DNA from: Raineya sp.
GTDB lineage: Bacteria; Bacteroidota; Bacteroidia; Cytophagales; Thermonemataceae
Direction of reading: 5' to 3'
DNA: 64,000 nt
NCBI GenBank assembly: GCA_025454915.1
Contig: JALONN010000001.1
Location: 248,001-312,000 of the forward strand
Part shown: positions 35,797 to 44,757 of the stretch, piece after piece
Layout of the letters: each line of letters starts with the position of its first letter
Numbering within the stretch: the first letter of the stretch is position 1
The notes under the pieces: model-generated
Seen by the model: the letters and a program-made list of their open reading frames with translations, nothing else
Database searches by the model: none
What the model was told of the DNA's origin: nothing
Made by a program: the position numbers and the translations under genes

Positions 35797-37290
35797 TTAT
35801 GATAATGGTTGAACTTTTTTACTAATAGTCCAAAGCCCTAAGTAATTTAGAAGCCCGTTTAATATAATTAGTTCATCTCCAAATACATATCCTCCCAAAA
35901 TGTCTTTTGAATACATATTGATGATAAAACAAAGGATAGGAGCTAATATACAAACTACAGGTACTAACTGGTCTTGAAGGCTTCTTTTCGTGGTGATTCC
36001 AAATGCAAAAAGCCCTAACAATGCACCATAAGTATAACCAGCAGCTTGGAATAATGTTCCAATAATATTGAGATGCGGATAAGCATTTCGGACTTTCTCA
36101 AAAAGAACAACAATAATGAGCAAAATAATAGAAAAACCTAAATGAACAGTTCTGACCGTATTTTTTGAGTCTTTTTCATCTTTTTGTTTTTTGGTAAGTC
36201 CCAAGAAATCAATACAAAAGGAGGTAGTCAGGGATGCCAAAGCAGAGTCGGAACTGGCATACGTGGCAGCTGTAATACCTAGCAAAAAAGCAATTCCTGC
36301 AATTACACCAAAATGCTCAAACGCCAAAATGGGATATACTTGGTCTGTAATGATATTTCCTGCTTTGGTGGGTAAAGCAATGCCCTTATTTTCAGAGTAT
36401 AAATACAACAAAGCACCCATTGCTAAAAAGACTAAATTCACAAAAACAAGTACCCAGACAAAAGAAAACATATTTTTCTGAGCTTCTTTGAGATTTTTAC
36501 AGGTCAGGTTCTTTTGCATCAAATCTTGGTCTAAGCCAGTCATGGCAATAGCAATGAACATTCCTGCCAAAAATTGCTTGATAAAATGGTTTTTACTACC
36601 TAAAAAATCATCCCAAAAGAAGATTTTAGACATAGGACTGCCTTCTATCTGATTGAAAAGTGTTCCTACACTCCAGTTTAAATCTTCTTTGATAAAGAAA
36701 ATTGCTGAAAATAAGGCAAGTAACAAAAAGGTTGTTTGAAAAGTGTCTGTCCAGACAATCGTTTTAATTCCTCCTCTAAAAGTATAAACCCAAATAAGAG
36801 CAATGCTGACAGCTGTTGTAAGCCAGAAAGGGAAATCCCATGCATTGAATAAGCCAATTTGTAGAGCTTCTACTGCCAAAAACAAGCGAAAAGATGTCCC
36901 GATTGTTCTTGAAAGTAAGAAAAACGAAGCACCTGTTTTGTAAGCGTATCGTCCGAAACGTTGTTCTAAATATGTATAAATGGAAACCAGATTGAGTTTA
37001 TAATACAAAGGCATAAGAATGGAGGCAATCACCACATAACCAGCTACATAACCCAATACCAACTGAAAATACCCGAAAGACCTTGTCAGAACAGCCCCAG
37101 GAATAGAAATAAAGGTAACTCCTGAAAGAGATGCTCCAATCATTCCAAAAGCCACTAAATACCAAGGCGACTGCTTATTACCATCAAAAAATGTAGATGC
37201 AGTAGCATTTCTGGAGGTATAATAGGCTATCAGAATTAAGAGCAGGAAATATGCAGATAAAACGGAAACTACAATGGCAGGATTCATCAA
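35797..37290 (-). CDS. Sodium:solute symporter (SSS family)
   Basis: 497 residues with about 13 membrane helices. The core SSS motifs are present: IGASLSGVTFISIPGAV near 54-70, GGIKTIVWTDTFQT near 170-183 and YASSDSALASLTTSFCIDF near 340-358. It imports a small solute with sodium at the inner membrane; the substrate (for example a sugar, amino acid or nucleobase) cannot be told. It is divergent from the vWA-like gene and 50 bases upstream of the nucleoside phosphorylase, so nucleoside uptake is a reasonable guess. Confidence 0.92.
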   Translation of the reverse strand: MMNPAIVVSVLSAYFLLLILIAYYTSRNATASTFFDGNKQSPWYLVAFGMIGASLSGVTFISIPGAVLTRSFGYFQLVLGYVAGYVVIASILMPLYYKLNLVSIYTYLEQRFGRYAYKTGASFFLLSRTIGTSFRLFLAVEALQIGLFNAWDFPFWLTTAVSIALIWVYTFRGGIKTIVWTDTFQTTFLLLALFSAIFFIKEDLNWSVGTLFNQIEGSPMSKIFFWDDFLGSKNHFIKQFLAGMFIAIAMTGLDQDLMQKNLTCKNLKEAQKNMFSFVWVLVFVNLVFLAMGALLYLYSENKGIALPTKAGNIITDQVYPILAFEHFGVIAGIAFLLGITAATYASSDSALASLTTSFCIDFLGLTKKQKDEKDSKNTVRTVHLGFSIILLIIVVLFEKVRNAYPHLNIIGTLFQAAGYTYGALLGLFAFGITTKRSLQDQLVPVVCILAPILCFIINMYSKDILGGYVFGDELIILNGLLNYLGLWTISKKVQPLS

Positions 37291-37422
37291 ACTTTCAATA
37301 TGAATTTTTTAGTGAGTCCAAAAATATAAAAAAAGCCTTATTGATTCATAGAAAAAGAAATTTTATTTATTAATTTGTGAAAAACTAACTAATATATATT
37401 TTACCAGCGACCACCCATAACT

Positions 37423-38667
37423 ATGATAACAAAAGTTGCTCAGGAGATAGATAAAGTAAGTTCGCAACTTATTTTAAAGGAAGCCTTTTATGCCCATTTT
37501 TTCTCTGGTATCATCAAAAATATATCAGAAATGCTGCCAACGCTGGCTGTTGAAGCCAGAGAAAATCGGATTGTATTACATGTCAATCCCAGTTTTTGGA
37601 CAGATGTCTTAAAAGAGCAGATTTTTCAGTATGGAGGAATCAAACACGAAATACTGCATATTGTGTTGCTACATATCATTCGTTACAAAGAATTTAGCCA
37701 TCATGGAATTTTTAATGTGGCAGCAGATTTAGTTGTAAATCAATTAATTGATAGAAAAGAACTCATTAAAGAAGCTGTTTTTCTTGAGCTTTTCCCTGAA
37801 CTTAATCTACGCCCGTTTGAGTCTCTGAACTACTATTATGAAAAGCTACACAGTCTCTACAAGCATAAAACCAAAGAAGAACAAGGTGGTGATAAAGGTG
37901 AAACAGGAGAGGGAAAAGGAAAACCTAATACCTCATGGGAAAATTTAAAGTCTTTTTTACAAGAAGATGCCTTAAGCCAGCAACAACATGCCCTTTGGAA
38001 GTATTTTGAGGGTTTGAGTAGTGCCGAAAGAGAGTTGCTTGAGGAGTCCATCAAGCAGAAAATTTATGAGATTATCAAAAGAACTCGTACCAAAGAGTTT
38101 GGAAAACTACCTGCAGGGCTTCAAACATATCTCAATGAGTTTGAAAAAAGTATGTTGCCTTCTGTAAACTGGCGTAGAATTTTACGTTTGTTTGCCAATA
38201 GCAGTGCCAAAACCTATATTAAAAATACGCTCAAACGTCCTTCAAAGCGTTATGGAACAACACCGGGGATTAAAATAAAACGCCGAAATAAAATTTTGGT
38301 TGCCATTGATACCTCAGGTAGTGTGGCTGAAGACGATTTAAAAGAGTTTTTCCAAGAAATTTATCATATCTGGCGACAAGGTGCTGAAATTTTGGTGGTA
38401 GAGTGTGACACTGTTATTCATCAACAATATTATTACAAAGGACAAAACCCCAAAGTGGTAAAAGGAGGGGGAGGAACAGACTTCAATGCTCCCATAGAAT
38501 TTGCCAATACCAAATATAAACCAGATGCAATAGTCTATTTTACAGATGGTTACTGCGATGCTCCTAAAGTAAAAAGTCGTTTCCCGATTATGTGGCTACT
38601 GAGTACAGCAGGAGCAAAAGAAACCGATTTAAAAGGATTTGAAGGTAGAATTTTAAAAATGAATTAA
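37423..38667 (+). CDS. vWA-like protein with HExxH motif (DUF2201-type)
   Basis: 414 residues, cytoplasmic. The N-terminal part has GGIKHEILHIVLLHIIRY near 75-92, an HExxH zinc-type motif, and the C-terminal part has ILVAIDTSGSVAEDDLKEFF with the DxSGS metal-ion-dependent adhesion site of von Willebrand A domains, then GGGGTDFNAPIEFA. This pairing defines the DUF2201 predicted metallopeptidase/vWA family, often encoded with a MoxR ATPase; no MoxR is adjacent here. The TPR gene follows after 10 bases. Confidence 0.85.
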   Translation: MITKVAQEIDKVSSQLILKEAFYAHFFSGIIKNISEMLPTLAVEARENRIVLHVNPSFWTDVLKEQIFQYGGIKHEILHIVLLHIIRYKEFSHHGIFNVAADLVVNQLIDRKELIKEAVFLELFPELNLRPFESLNYYYEKLHSLYKHKTKEEQGGDKGETGEGKGKPNTSWENLKSFLQEDALSQQQHALWKYFEGLSSAERELLEESIKQKIYEIIKRTRTKEFGKLPAGLQTYLNEFEKSMLPSVNWRRILRLFANSSAKTYIKNTLKRPSKRYGTTPGIKIKRRNKILVAIDTSGSVAEDDLKEFFQEIYHIWRQGAEILVVECDTVIHQQYYYKGQNPKVVKGGGGTDFNAPIEFANTKYKPDAIVYFTDGYCDAPKVKSRFPIMWLLSTAGAKETDLKGFEGRILKMN

Positions 38668-38677
38668 TAAAAATTAT

Positions 38678-39406
38678 ATGGAAAACTTGATTAAGCAACT
38701 CACACAATGGCATGAAAATGAAGAATATGAAAAAATCATCGAAAAGATAAAAAGCCTTCCTGAACAAAATTTAGGATATGAACTTCTCAGCCATTTGGGT
38801 AGAGCCTATAACAATATCGAAAAATACGATACAGCCTTAGAAATATTTGAATCCATTAAAGCAGAAGGTGAAAATGACCCTCTTTGGCATTTCAGAGTGG
38901 GTTATGCCTATTTTTATAAAGAGCAATACTCAAAAGCTCTTCCTTATTTTGTAAAAAGTGCTGAGTTAGGTGATGACAGAGCACCCATGTTTAGAAGAAT
39001 GTGTAAGAGAGAAATAGGCAGAGAAGAGCTCAAAAAACAAAAGATGCAGAAAGACTATGTATCCATTGTAGAACATGAGAATAGTATAGCTGTTTGTTTT
39101 TACATAGAAAAAGAAAAACCATTCAAGATAGGGCAACAAATGGAAAAATTAAACCCAAATGCCTATATGAATGGTTACAATTGGAAAGCTCTTTTAGATA
39201 CTTACCTTTCAAAGTATCATACAGATGTATATACAGACATGAATACAGACCCAGAAGCAGGAATGTATGTGGCTTACTACACTTTAAACGAAGAAAATAT
39301 CCAAAAAGCAAAAAAACTATTTAAAATTATCGTTTATCTTGTTGAAAATGAAGAAAAACTGTATCAGATTTTACAAGAAGAAGCGGATAATATAGAGTGG
39401 GATTAA
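38678..39406 (+). CDS. Tetratricopeptide repeat protein
   Basis: 242 residues. Residues 1-110 form three TPR-like helix pairs (GRAYNNIEKYDTALEIFESI, FRVGYAYFYKEQYSKALPYF). The rest is an alpha/beta domain (ENSIAVCFYIEKEKPFKIG, LDTYLSKYHTDVYTDMNTDP, VAYYTLNEENIQKAKKLFK) that resembles DUF695/YugN-like folds in layout only. It is co-transcribed with the vWA/HExxH gene and may act with it. The last four bases overlap the convergent gene. Confidence 0.7.
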   Translation: MENLIKQLTQWHENEEYEKIIEKIKSLPEQNLGYELLSHLGRAYNNIEKYDTALEIFESIKAEGENDPLWHFRVGYAYFYKEQYSKALPYFVKSAELGDDRAPMFRRMCKREIGREELKKQKMQKDYVSIVEHENSIAVCFYIEKEKPFKIGQQMEKLNPNAYMNGYNWKALLDTYLSKYHTDVYTDMNTDPEAGMYVAYYTLNEENIQKAKKLFKIIVYLVENEEKLYQILQEEADNIEWD

Positions 39407-39915
39407 TAGGCAATTTTAAAAGATTCAAATATCTTTAAGACAGTAGCAATGTATTGGTTATAAGATGAAGTTTCAGCAGTAAAAGTGAGAACATAAGCCT
39501 TATCCTGAATCACCCAATAGTATTGTAGCCATTTTAATTGATAACCATTAGCTTCACCTTGATAGATAATTTTATGATAAGACCTTCCATTTTTAACCCT
39601 TGTACTTTCTAAAATTTTTCCATTTTTTAAGTTGGTTTTAATCTGATTTTCTGAAATTTGTGTGTAAGAGTCAAGAGTCATATTCATTCCTTTTACATCC
39701 TGAATCATCAGGTTGATGTTTTCTTTAAATATATCGGAATTAGATTCTAGGGCTGTCATCAGAAAAAACTCTGCATTTTGCTTTCCTTGTTCAAGTGTCC
39801 AATTTTCTGGATACTGAATTTGATATTTAGGCGTTTTATGGGTTTTCCAAACTGTTTGTTGGGCGTAAGACAAAAAGCTTATAAACAGAAAAATGCTTAA
39901 AAGTAAATTTTTCAT
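39403..39915 (-). CDS. Secreted PsbP/DUF1795-like protein
   Basis: 170 residues with a signal peptide (MKNLLLSIFLFISFLSYA). KYQIQYPENWTLEQGKQNAEFFLM and AYVLTFTAETSSYNQYIATVLKIFESF near the end match the two ends of the PsbP-like fold found in many secreted bacterial proteins. Function unknown. Its end overlaps the TPR gene on the other strand by four bases. Confidence 0.75.
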   Translation of the reverse strand: MKNLLLSIFLFISFLSYAQQTVWKTHKTPKYQIQYPENWTLEQGKQNAEFFLMTALESNSDIFKENINLMIQDVKGMNMTLDSYTQISENQIKTNLKNGKILESTRVKNGRSYHKIIYQGEANGYQLKWLQYYWVIQDKAYVLTFTAETSSYNQYIATVLKIFESFKIAY

Positions 39916-39939
39916 GGGCTGTAAATATAAAAGATAAAC

Positions 39940-40161
39940 CTAAATCCTTCTTTCAAAAAAATCTTCGGGATAACTACGAATAGTACTTGAAAAATAATCT
40001 AAAAAGGCTTCTCCTTTTTGCTGATATTCTTCTTGTTCCTCTTGATTAAACTTGATAGTTACATCAAAAACAGCAATTGTACCACATAAAACCGAAAAAA
40101 TATATTCTTCTTTGTCTTGGTAAAGAATATAATCGTACTCTTTTTCGATAATTTTTTGCAT
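39940..40161 (-). CDS. Small protein of unknown function
   Basis: 73 residues, acidic, no signal peptide (QKIIEKEYDYILYQDKEEYI, VLCGTIAVFDVTIKFNQEEQ). The sequence has good Bacteroidota codon usage and lies 24 bases upstream of the secreted protein gene on the same strand. No family recognised. Confidence 0.55.
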   Translation of the reverse strand: MQKIIEKEYDYILYQDKEEYIFSVLCGTIAVFDVTIKFNQEEQEEYQQKGEAFLDYFSSTIRSYPEDFFERRI

Positions 40162-40220
40162 AATTGAGACAATAAATCTTTGTTTAAGGTAGTATTTATA
40201 AGGAGATAATTCAAGTTTTT

Positions 40221-41261
40221 ATGAAAAAAAAGCTAAAAAAAATAGCTTGGGGTGTTTTATTTGTACTTCTGATACTGGCTGCTTGGTATCATGAGTTGCT
40301 TATTTATGGTATTAATCAGGGGATAGGGCAGGCTAAAATTATCTGGAATGCTCGCCCTATTACAGAAGTACTAGAAGATAAAAATGTGCCAGACAGCATC
40401 AAAAATAAACTTCGACTCATTCAGGAAATCAAACGTTTTGCCGAAGACTCTTTAGGTATCAATCCTACCAAAAATTATACAACATTCTACGATCAGAAGA
40501 AAAAACCTTTACTTTGGGTGGTTACAGCCTGCCCGCCCTACGAACTGAAAGCCCACGAATGGACATTTGGCTTTTTGGGTAAATTCTCTTACAAAGGGCA
40601 TTTTGATATGCAAAAAGCCCTGAAAGACTCAACAGAACTCGCTAACCAAGGATATGATACAGATATCGGCGAAGTGAGGGCATGGAGTACACTTGGGTGG
40701 TTTAAAGACCCTATTTTAAGCTCTATGCTAAGAGCCTCTGAAGGCGATTTGGCAAATCTAATCATCCATGAGCTGACCCATAGCACTTTATATGTAAAGG
40801 ATGATGTAGATTTCAATGAAAACCTTGCCAGTTTTATTGGCGATAAAGGAGCTTTGTTGTTTCTGGAAAGGAAATTTGGAAAAGAATCCAAGCAATATAA
40901 AAACTACATTTTTGAAAACCACGATGATTCGCTGTTTTACGAATATGTTCTCAAGAATACACAGACCCTTAAAAAACTCTATGAGAGTGAAGAATTCAAG
41001 AAAATGCCTGATAATGAGAAGAAAGTGAAAAAAGAAGAGACAATTGCCTCCATTGTGTCGGGGCTTGCTGAACAGCCTTTTAAGAAGATTCGTTACAACA
41101 AAACTCGTTTGGCTAAGTTTAAGCCCAACAATACGTTTTTTATGGGTTATGTACGTTATAGAGCTAAACAAACTAATTTTGAAGAAGAATTTCAGCAAAA
41201 ATTTAAAGGAAACCTTAAAAATTATCTCAATTTCTTAAAAGAAAAATATCCTTCACTTTAA
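40221..41261 (+). CDS. Predicted aminopeptidase (COG4324-type zinc peptidase)
   Basis: 346 residues. One N-terminal membrane helix (IAWGVLFVLLILAAWYHELL) anchors it, and the rest faces the periplasm. ANLIIHELTHSTLYVKDDVD near 174-193 is the HExxH zinc motif, followed by NENLASFIGDKGALLF, where the ENxA Glu could be the third zinc ligand. VTACPPYELKAHEWTFGFLG is typical of the family. Peptidase activity is predicted from the motif. A DUF3108-like gene follows after about 60 bases. Confidence 0.85.
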   Translation: MKKKLKKIAWGVLFVLLILAAWYHELLIYGINQGIGQAKIIWNARPITEVLEDKNVPDSIKNKLRLIQEIKRFAEDSLGINPTKNYTTFYDQKKKPLLWVVTACPPYELKAHEWTFGFLGKFSYKGHFDMQKALKDSTELANQGYDTDIGEVRAWSTLGWFKDPILSSMLRASEGDLANLIIHELTHSTLYVKDDVDFNENLASFIGDKGALLFLERKFGKESKQYKNYIFENHDDSLFYEYVLKNTQTLKKLYESEEFKKMPDNEKKVKKEETIASIVSGLAEQPFKKIRYNKTRLAKFKPNNTFFMGYVRYRAKQTNFEEEFQQKFKGNLKNYLNFLKEKYPSL

Positions 41262-41324
41262 ATCATTTGAGTTTGGTACAAATTTTGAAAATACTTCTGT
41301 TGTAAATAAACATTGAAGAAAAAC

Positions 41325-42116
41325 ATGAAAAAGATTTTTACAACCATTTTGATTATATTTGTTTCAACCATTTTTATCTCTAATAATCAGGGATATAGAA
41401 CAGTTTTGCAGAATAATTTCGGAAAAGGTGAACACTTAGAATATTTAGTTCATTTTGGTTTCCTGAATGCTGGAATTGCTACCATTGACGTGGATAATAA
41501 ACTTTATTTGGTTAATAACAGACCTTGTTACCGAATAGATGTTTATGGTAAAAGTGTGGGTAGTTTAGAAGCTGTAACAAAAATCAGAGATTTTTGGCGT
41601 TCGTACGTGGATACAGCGTCTATTCAGACACAAAAGTTTTATAGAAATCTTTTAGAAGGTAATTATAAGAAAGAAGAAACAACGGTTTTTAGTCCTTTAC
41701 AGAAAACAGCTCAAATCAAAGATGAAAGAGGACAACGCAATTTTAATATTCCTGATTATGTGCAGGACTTGGTAAGCGGATTTTATTTCTTGAGAACACT
41801 ACCATTTGAAAAGTATAAAAAAGGAGAGATGTTGAGTGTCCCTGCCGTACTGGAAAGCGATACTTACGATTTGAAAGTAGAATATTTGGGAGAACAAGAA
41901 GCCAAATGTTTATTGGGTAAAACCAATTGTTATGTGCTTTCGCCCATTATGCCCGAAAATCAGCTTTTTAAAGGCAAACGCCCTGTAAAAGTCTTTATTT
42001 CAGCAGATAAAAACCGAATCCCTGTTCGCATACAGGCAGAATTTGTGGTGGGAATGGTAGAAGTGGAGCTTCAAAGCCATAAAAACATGAAACACAATTT
42101 CTCTTTTAAAAAATAA
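41325..42116 (+). CDS. DUF3108 family periplasmic protein
   Basis: 263 residues from the ATG at 41325 (a TTG four codons upstream is less likely). A signal peptide (MKKIFTTILIIFVSTIFI) precedes the DUF3108 pattern: EHLEYLVHFGFLNAGIATID, RIDVYGKSVGSLEAVTKIRD and RNLLEGNYKKEETTVF, ending with VFISADKNRIPVRIQAEF. Such proteins are envelope-associated with no defined role. It is downstream of the predicted aminopeptidase and may be co-transcribed. Confidence 0.8.
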   Translation: MKKIFTTILIIFVSTIFISNNQGYRTVLQNNFGKGEHLEYLVHFGFLNAGIATIDVDNKLYLVNNRPCYRIDVYGKSVGSLEAVTKIRDFWRSYVDTASIQTQKFYRNLLEGNYKKEETTVFSPLQKTAQIKDERGQRNFNIPDYVQDLVSGFYFLRTLPFEKYKKGEMLSVPAVLESDTYDLKVEYLGEQEAKCLLGKTNCYVLSPIMPENQLFKGKRPVKVFISADKNRIPVRIQAEFVVGMVEVELQSHKNMKHNFSFKK

Positions 42117-42126
42117 CACAAATATT

Positions 42127-42150
42127 GTAGGGGCGAATCATCATTCGCTC
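42127..42150. repeat. Short palindromic element of the GGGCGAAT type
   Basis: TAGGGGCGAAT, CATC, ATTCGCTC: an inverted repeat flanked by AT-rich DNA, of a form scattered in many bacterial genomes as a degenerate MITE. Only one copy is seen in the window. Confidence 0.5.
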
Positions 42151-42155
42151 AATAA

Positions 42156-42190
42156 AAAAAGCCTTTCTATGTTTTAGAGAGGCTTCTTTT
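42156..42190. terminator. Terminator hairpin between convergent genes
   Basis: AAAAAGCCTTTCTA and TAGAGAGGCTTCTTTT form an imperfect stem (one mismatch) with T-runs on both strands; it overlaps the end of the minus-strand gene. Confidence 0.7.
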
Positions 42191-42650
42191 GTTTAAGAGT
42201 TTCTTGAATTGTCCAGATGCCAAAAGGATAAACAAGTAGTCCTAAAACCAATTTCACTTTATCTTGATTTTGATTAATTGTCAAAATATTTTTTGTCGTA
42301 ATGTAAATGTGTACACTTATCGAAAGCAAAAAGCTATATAAAACTACTGAATAAAAGCCTGAAAACGCAAAAATCATTCTAGCCAAAAAAGAAGGGGATA
42401 GAATTAAAGTGAATGCAATACTAATGATTGTCATTAAAGAAAGAGCTGTATTTGTGTTGGTAAGAGACTTACCGAATTTATTAGTCATTGGATGTCTAAC
42501 AGATTTTCCCGCAACATAGGTCAGCCAAAACCAATAGAAGAATAAATAAATTATTACCCATTGATAGAAATCTTCTTTTAAATACCAAAGGCTTAACAAA
42601 AATGTCAAACTGAAAATTACCTGAGATATGTTCGGTCTATTTTTTGTCAA
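42174..42650 (-). CDS. Small four-helix membrane protein of unknown function
   Basis: 158 residues with four hydrophobic segments (about 10-28, 30-48, 68-88 and 95-118). The start is a TTG at 42648-42650; no ATG lies nearby upstream. No family is recognised. It is first, on the downstream side, of a series of co-oriented orphan genes at 42.2-45.4 kb that are separated by unusual inverted repeats. Confidence 0.55.
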   Translation of the reverse strand: MTKNRPNISQVIFSLTFLLSLWYLKEDFYQWVIIYLFFYWFWLTYVAGKSVRHPMTNKFGKSLTNTNTALSLMTIISIAFTLILSPSFLARMIFAFSGFYSVVLYSFLLSISVHIYITTKNILTINQNQDKVKLVLGLLVYPFGIWTIQETLKQKKPL

Positions 42651-42706
42651 AATTGTTTTATTTTTGGAGTCTTCATGCGATTGCTACTGTTGTGCGTTCG
42701 TATTTC

Positions 42707-43768
42707 TTAAAATTGCTTTTCAAAATCCTTTCCATTAAACTTATATATACTTCCATCTGCCATTCCAAAAAGCAAATTATTTTTTTGGTCTTTATAAATA
42801 GTCCAAATCATTGGGGACAAAAGTTTGTTGTTGATTATATAGTTTGTAACCTTCTTACCATCATATTTCCAAGCTCCTGTATCTCTATCTCCAAACCAAA
42901 TATTGCCTTCCGAATCTTCTTCAATAGCAAAAACGTGTTCAAGTGTACCTGGTTTTGATTTATCTCCTCTTCTTGTGCTTGTTGGATGGATTAAATTGTT
43001 CTTTTCAGAAAAATTAATGATTGAATTACCTTCCATCAGCAAAACGCCAATTCCATTATTTCCTATCCAAATTCGTCCTTTTGAATCAGCTAATACACTT
43101 CGTATATGCAAAAGCTCATTATTTTTTAGGTTCAATTTTTCATTATCAAAGATAGTTACGATTTTACCATCATAGTTGAATAGTGCTGAATAAGTTGCAA
43201 TCCAAACTTTACCATTTTTATCTTTTGAAATATCCGTTACGCCAAAAGTATTATCAGGATTTATATGTTTGGGTTTTGGGAAAATTAAATAGTTCATATT
43301 TATTCCATCAAAACGATTTATACCGTCTTCTTCGCCTCCATAAAACCATAAATCTCCATTGGTTTGATTCCATTCCTTTTTTGGTTCATTGGTTTTTGTC
43401 GAATAATTAGTAAACGTTCCTTTGTCATACACACTTGCTCCTTTTGCCGTTCCGAACCAAATTCTTCCATCTTTATCTTCTTGAATGGAGCGGATTTGAT
43501 TGTCGAGTAAACCTTCATGGGTTGTAAAGTATTCAAATGATTTTCCATTATAAAAACTTACACCCTCGTTATGGCTTCCAAACCAATAATTACCTTTACT
43601 GTCTTGAAAGATAGCACGTATTCCAGAGGTAAACTTTAATGTATCAGATTTTGAAGTTGTTGCCAATTCAGGCTTGTTAGTTTCTTTCTCTGTTGATTTC
43701 TTGTCAACACAGGAAAAGTTCATTGTCAGTATGAGTATTAAGAAAATCAATTTTATTCTTTTGTTCAT
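42707..43768 (-). CDS. Two-component regulator propeller lipoprotein
   Basis: 353 residues. Lipoprotein signal MNKRIKLIFLILILTMNFS then Cys. At least five repeats of the Reg_prop type follow (GIRAIFQDSKGNYWFGSHNE, QIRSIQEDKDGRIWFGTAKG, IRSVLADSKGRIWIGNNGIG, VFAIEEDSEGNIWFGDRDTG), which build a beta-propeller. In hybrid two-component systems this module is the periplasmic sensor, but here it stands alone with no kinase. It is flanked by attC-like sequences, which suggests a mobile cassette. Confidence 0.85.
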   Translation of the reverse strand: MNKRIKLIFLILILTMNFSCVDKKSTEKETNKPELATTSKSDTLKFTSGIRAIFQDSKGNYWFGSHNEGVSFYNGKSFEYFTTHEGLLDNQIRSIQEDKDGRIWFGTAKGASVYDKGTFTNYSTKTNEPKKEWNQTNGDLWFYGGEEDGINRFDGINMNYLIFPKPKHINPDNTFGVTDISKDKNGKVWIATYSALFNYDGKIVTIFDNEKLNLKNNELLHIRSVLADSKGRIWIGNNGIGVLLMEGNSIINFSEKNNLIHPTSTRRGDKSKPGTLEHVFAIEEDSEGNIWFGDRDTGAWKYDGKKVTNYIINNKLLSPMIWTIYKDQKNNLLFGMADGSIYKFNGKDFEKQF

Positions 43769-43770
43769 TT

Positions 43771-43810
43771 CGGTTTTTTCTAATATGACGCAAAACCCTT
43801 GTTATGCCTA
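43771..43810 (-). other. attC-like sequence, partial
   Basis: On the minus strand this reads GGCATAACAAGGGTTTTGCG after the upstream gene stop and ends AAAAAACCG just before the next start. It shares the AAC-x2-GGGTTTTGCGTCA core with the fuller site at 44645-44757, but lacks the second half. Named as attC-like because of the inverted-repeat form and position between co-oriented orphan genes; no integrase is in the window. Confidence 0.4.
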
Positions 43811-44632
43811 GTTTTTATTTCCTTCAAGTTGTTTTGCATATTCATTGTCGGTTATTGTCGGGCTACTTTCTAATGCTCTTATGACAACACTCTTTAGGTT
43901 TTCAGTCTTTGCATACTTCTCTAGTAATGGTTTTAAGTTGTTCATTTTTTGAATTCCCATTGAAGAAATTACCCAACCTTTTGATTTTATGTCCCAAGTT
44001 TCTAAAAATTCAATAAGTTGCTTTTGTAATGTTTTGTCTTGTCCTAAATTTGCCAAGCATTGAATTGACATTATCTGCTCATTTTTGCTTTTAGAGTTTA
44101 TATATTTCCAGCAAGTTTTTTTAACCGCAATCGTGTCGTATTTGATGTACATATTTATCAATATGTCAACTGGTAGTCCATCTGGATATGATGAAAATAA
44201 TTTAAATAATTCGTCTGAGGCAATAGAGCACTTGTTAGCCATTAATGCAGTGCTACTCCAAGTTTTCAAAAGTGAGCTTTCATTAGATGTTATTTTTTTA
44301 ATTAACTTTTCATTGAAAGCAGAGTCTTGAGCAGCTCCAATTAGTCGGTAAGCTATAACTCGTTTTTCTGGGTCGCTAGAATTAAAGAGGTTGACAATAT
44401 TATTAGAATAGCAATTACAATTCTTTAATGTTGATAGACTGTCTTTAAATTCATAGTCAAACAACATATTGTTAACTCTATAGAAATCATCTTCATTCAA
44501 ATCTGTTTTTGTAACAGTTTGGTTAATCTCTTTCTCTAAAGGTTTGGGAATAGAGCATTTTTGTCCATTTGAACTGTTGCAAGAAAAAAATGAAATTATT
44601 ATTGAAAGTGTCAGTAGTCTGTACATTGTCAT
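43808..44632 (-). CDS. HEAT-repeat-like lipoprotein
   Basis: 274 residues from the ATG at 44630-44632; this start gives a lipoprotein-type N-terminus (MTMYRLLTLSIIISFFS then Cys). The mature part is helical and reads as degenerate HEAT repeats (DPEKRVIAYRLIGAAQDSAF, SLLKTWSSTALMANKCS, NEQIMSIQCLANLGQDKTLQ). Role unknown. It lies between two attC-like sites and may be a cassette gene. Confidence 0.65.
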   Translation of the reverse strand: MTMYRLLTLSIIISFFSCNSSNGQKCSIPKPLEKEINQTVTKTDLNEDDFYRVNNMLFDYEFKDSLSTLKNCNCYSNNIVNLFNSSDPEKRVIAYRLIGAAQDSAFNEKLIKKITSNESSLLKTWSSTALMANKCSIASDELFKLFSSYPDGLPVDILINMYIKYDTIAVKKTCWKYINSKSKNEQIMSIQCLANLGQDKTLQKQLIEFLETWDIKSKGWVISSMGIQKMNNLKPLLEKYAKTENLKSVVIRALESSPTITDNEYAKQLEGNKN

Positions 44633-44644
44633 CTTTATAAAATT

Positions 44645-44757
44645 AGGCATAACGGTTTCGGAGCACAAAGTTTCAATTTATTACTAAAGTTTATTAGAGG
44701 CACAATGTTCCAAGTTTGCACGTCAGCCCGCCTGACGCAAAACCCGTGTTAGCTGCC
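44645..44757 (-). other. attC-like recombination site (putative)
   Basis: On the minus strand the site starts CAGCTAACACGGGTTTTGCG and ends CCGAAACCGTTATGCC about 110 bases on. The outer ends are imperfect inverted repeats (TAAC..GGGTTT against AAACC.GTTA). GCTAAC resembles an R-box core (YAAC) and GTTATGC its complement (GTTR). An inner hairpin, TGCGTCAGGCGGGCTGACGT, lies near the left end. The stop codon of the upstream gene sits in the GCTAAC box, as is common in integron cassettes. Confidence 0.5.

Noticed and set aside
40788..41198. 136-residue open frame antisense to the predicted aminopeptidase
   Set aside because: It is a shadow of the HExxH gene on the other strand, with poor composition and no ribosome site or family match.
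42127..42150. Insertion sequence end
   Set aside because: Only one short palindrome is seen, with no transposase or target duplication; listed only as a short repeat.
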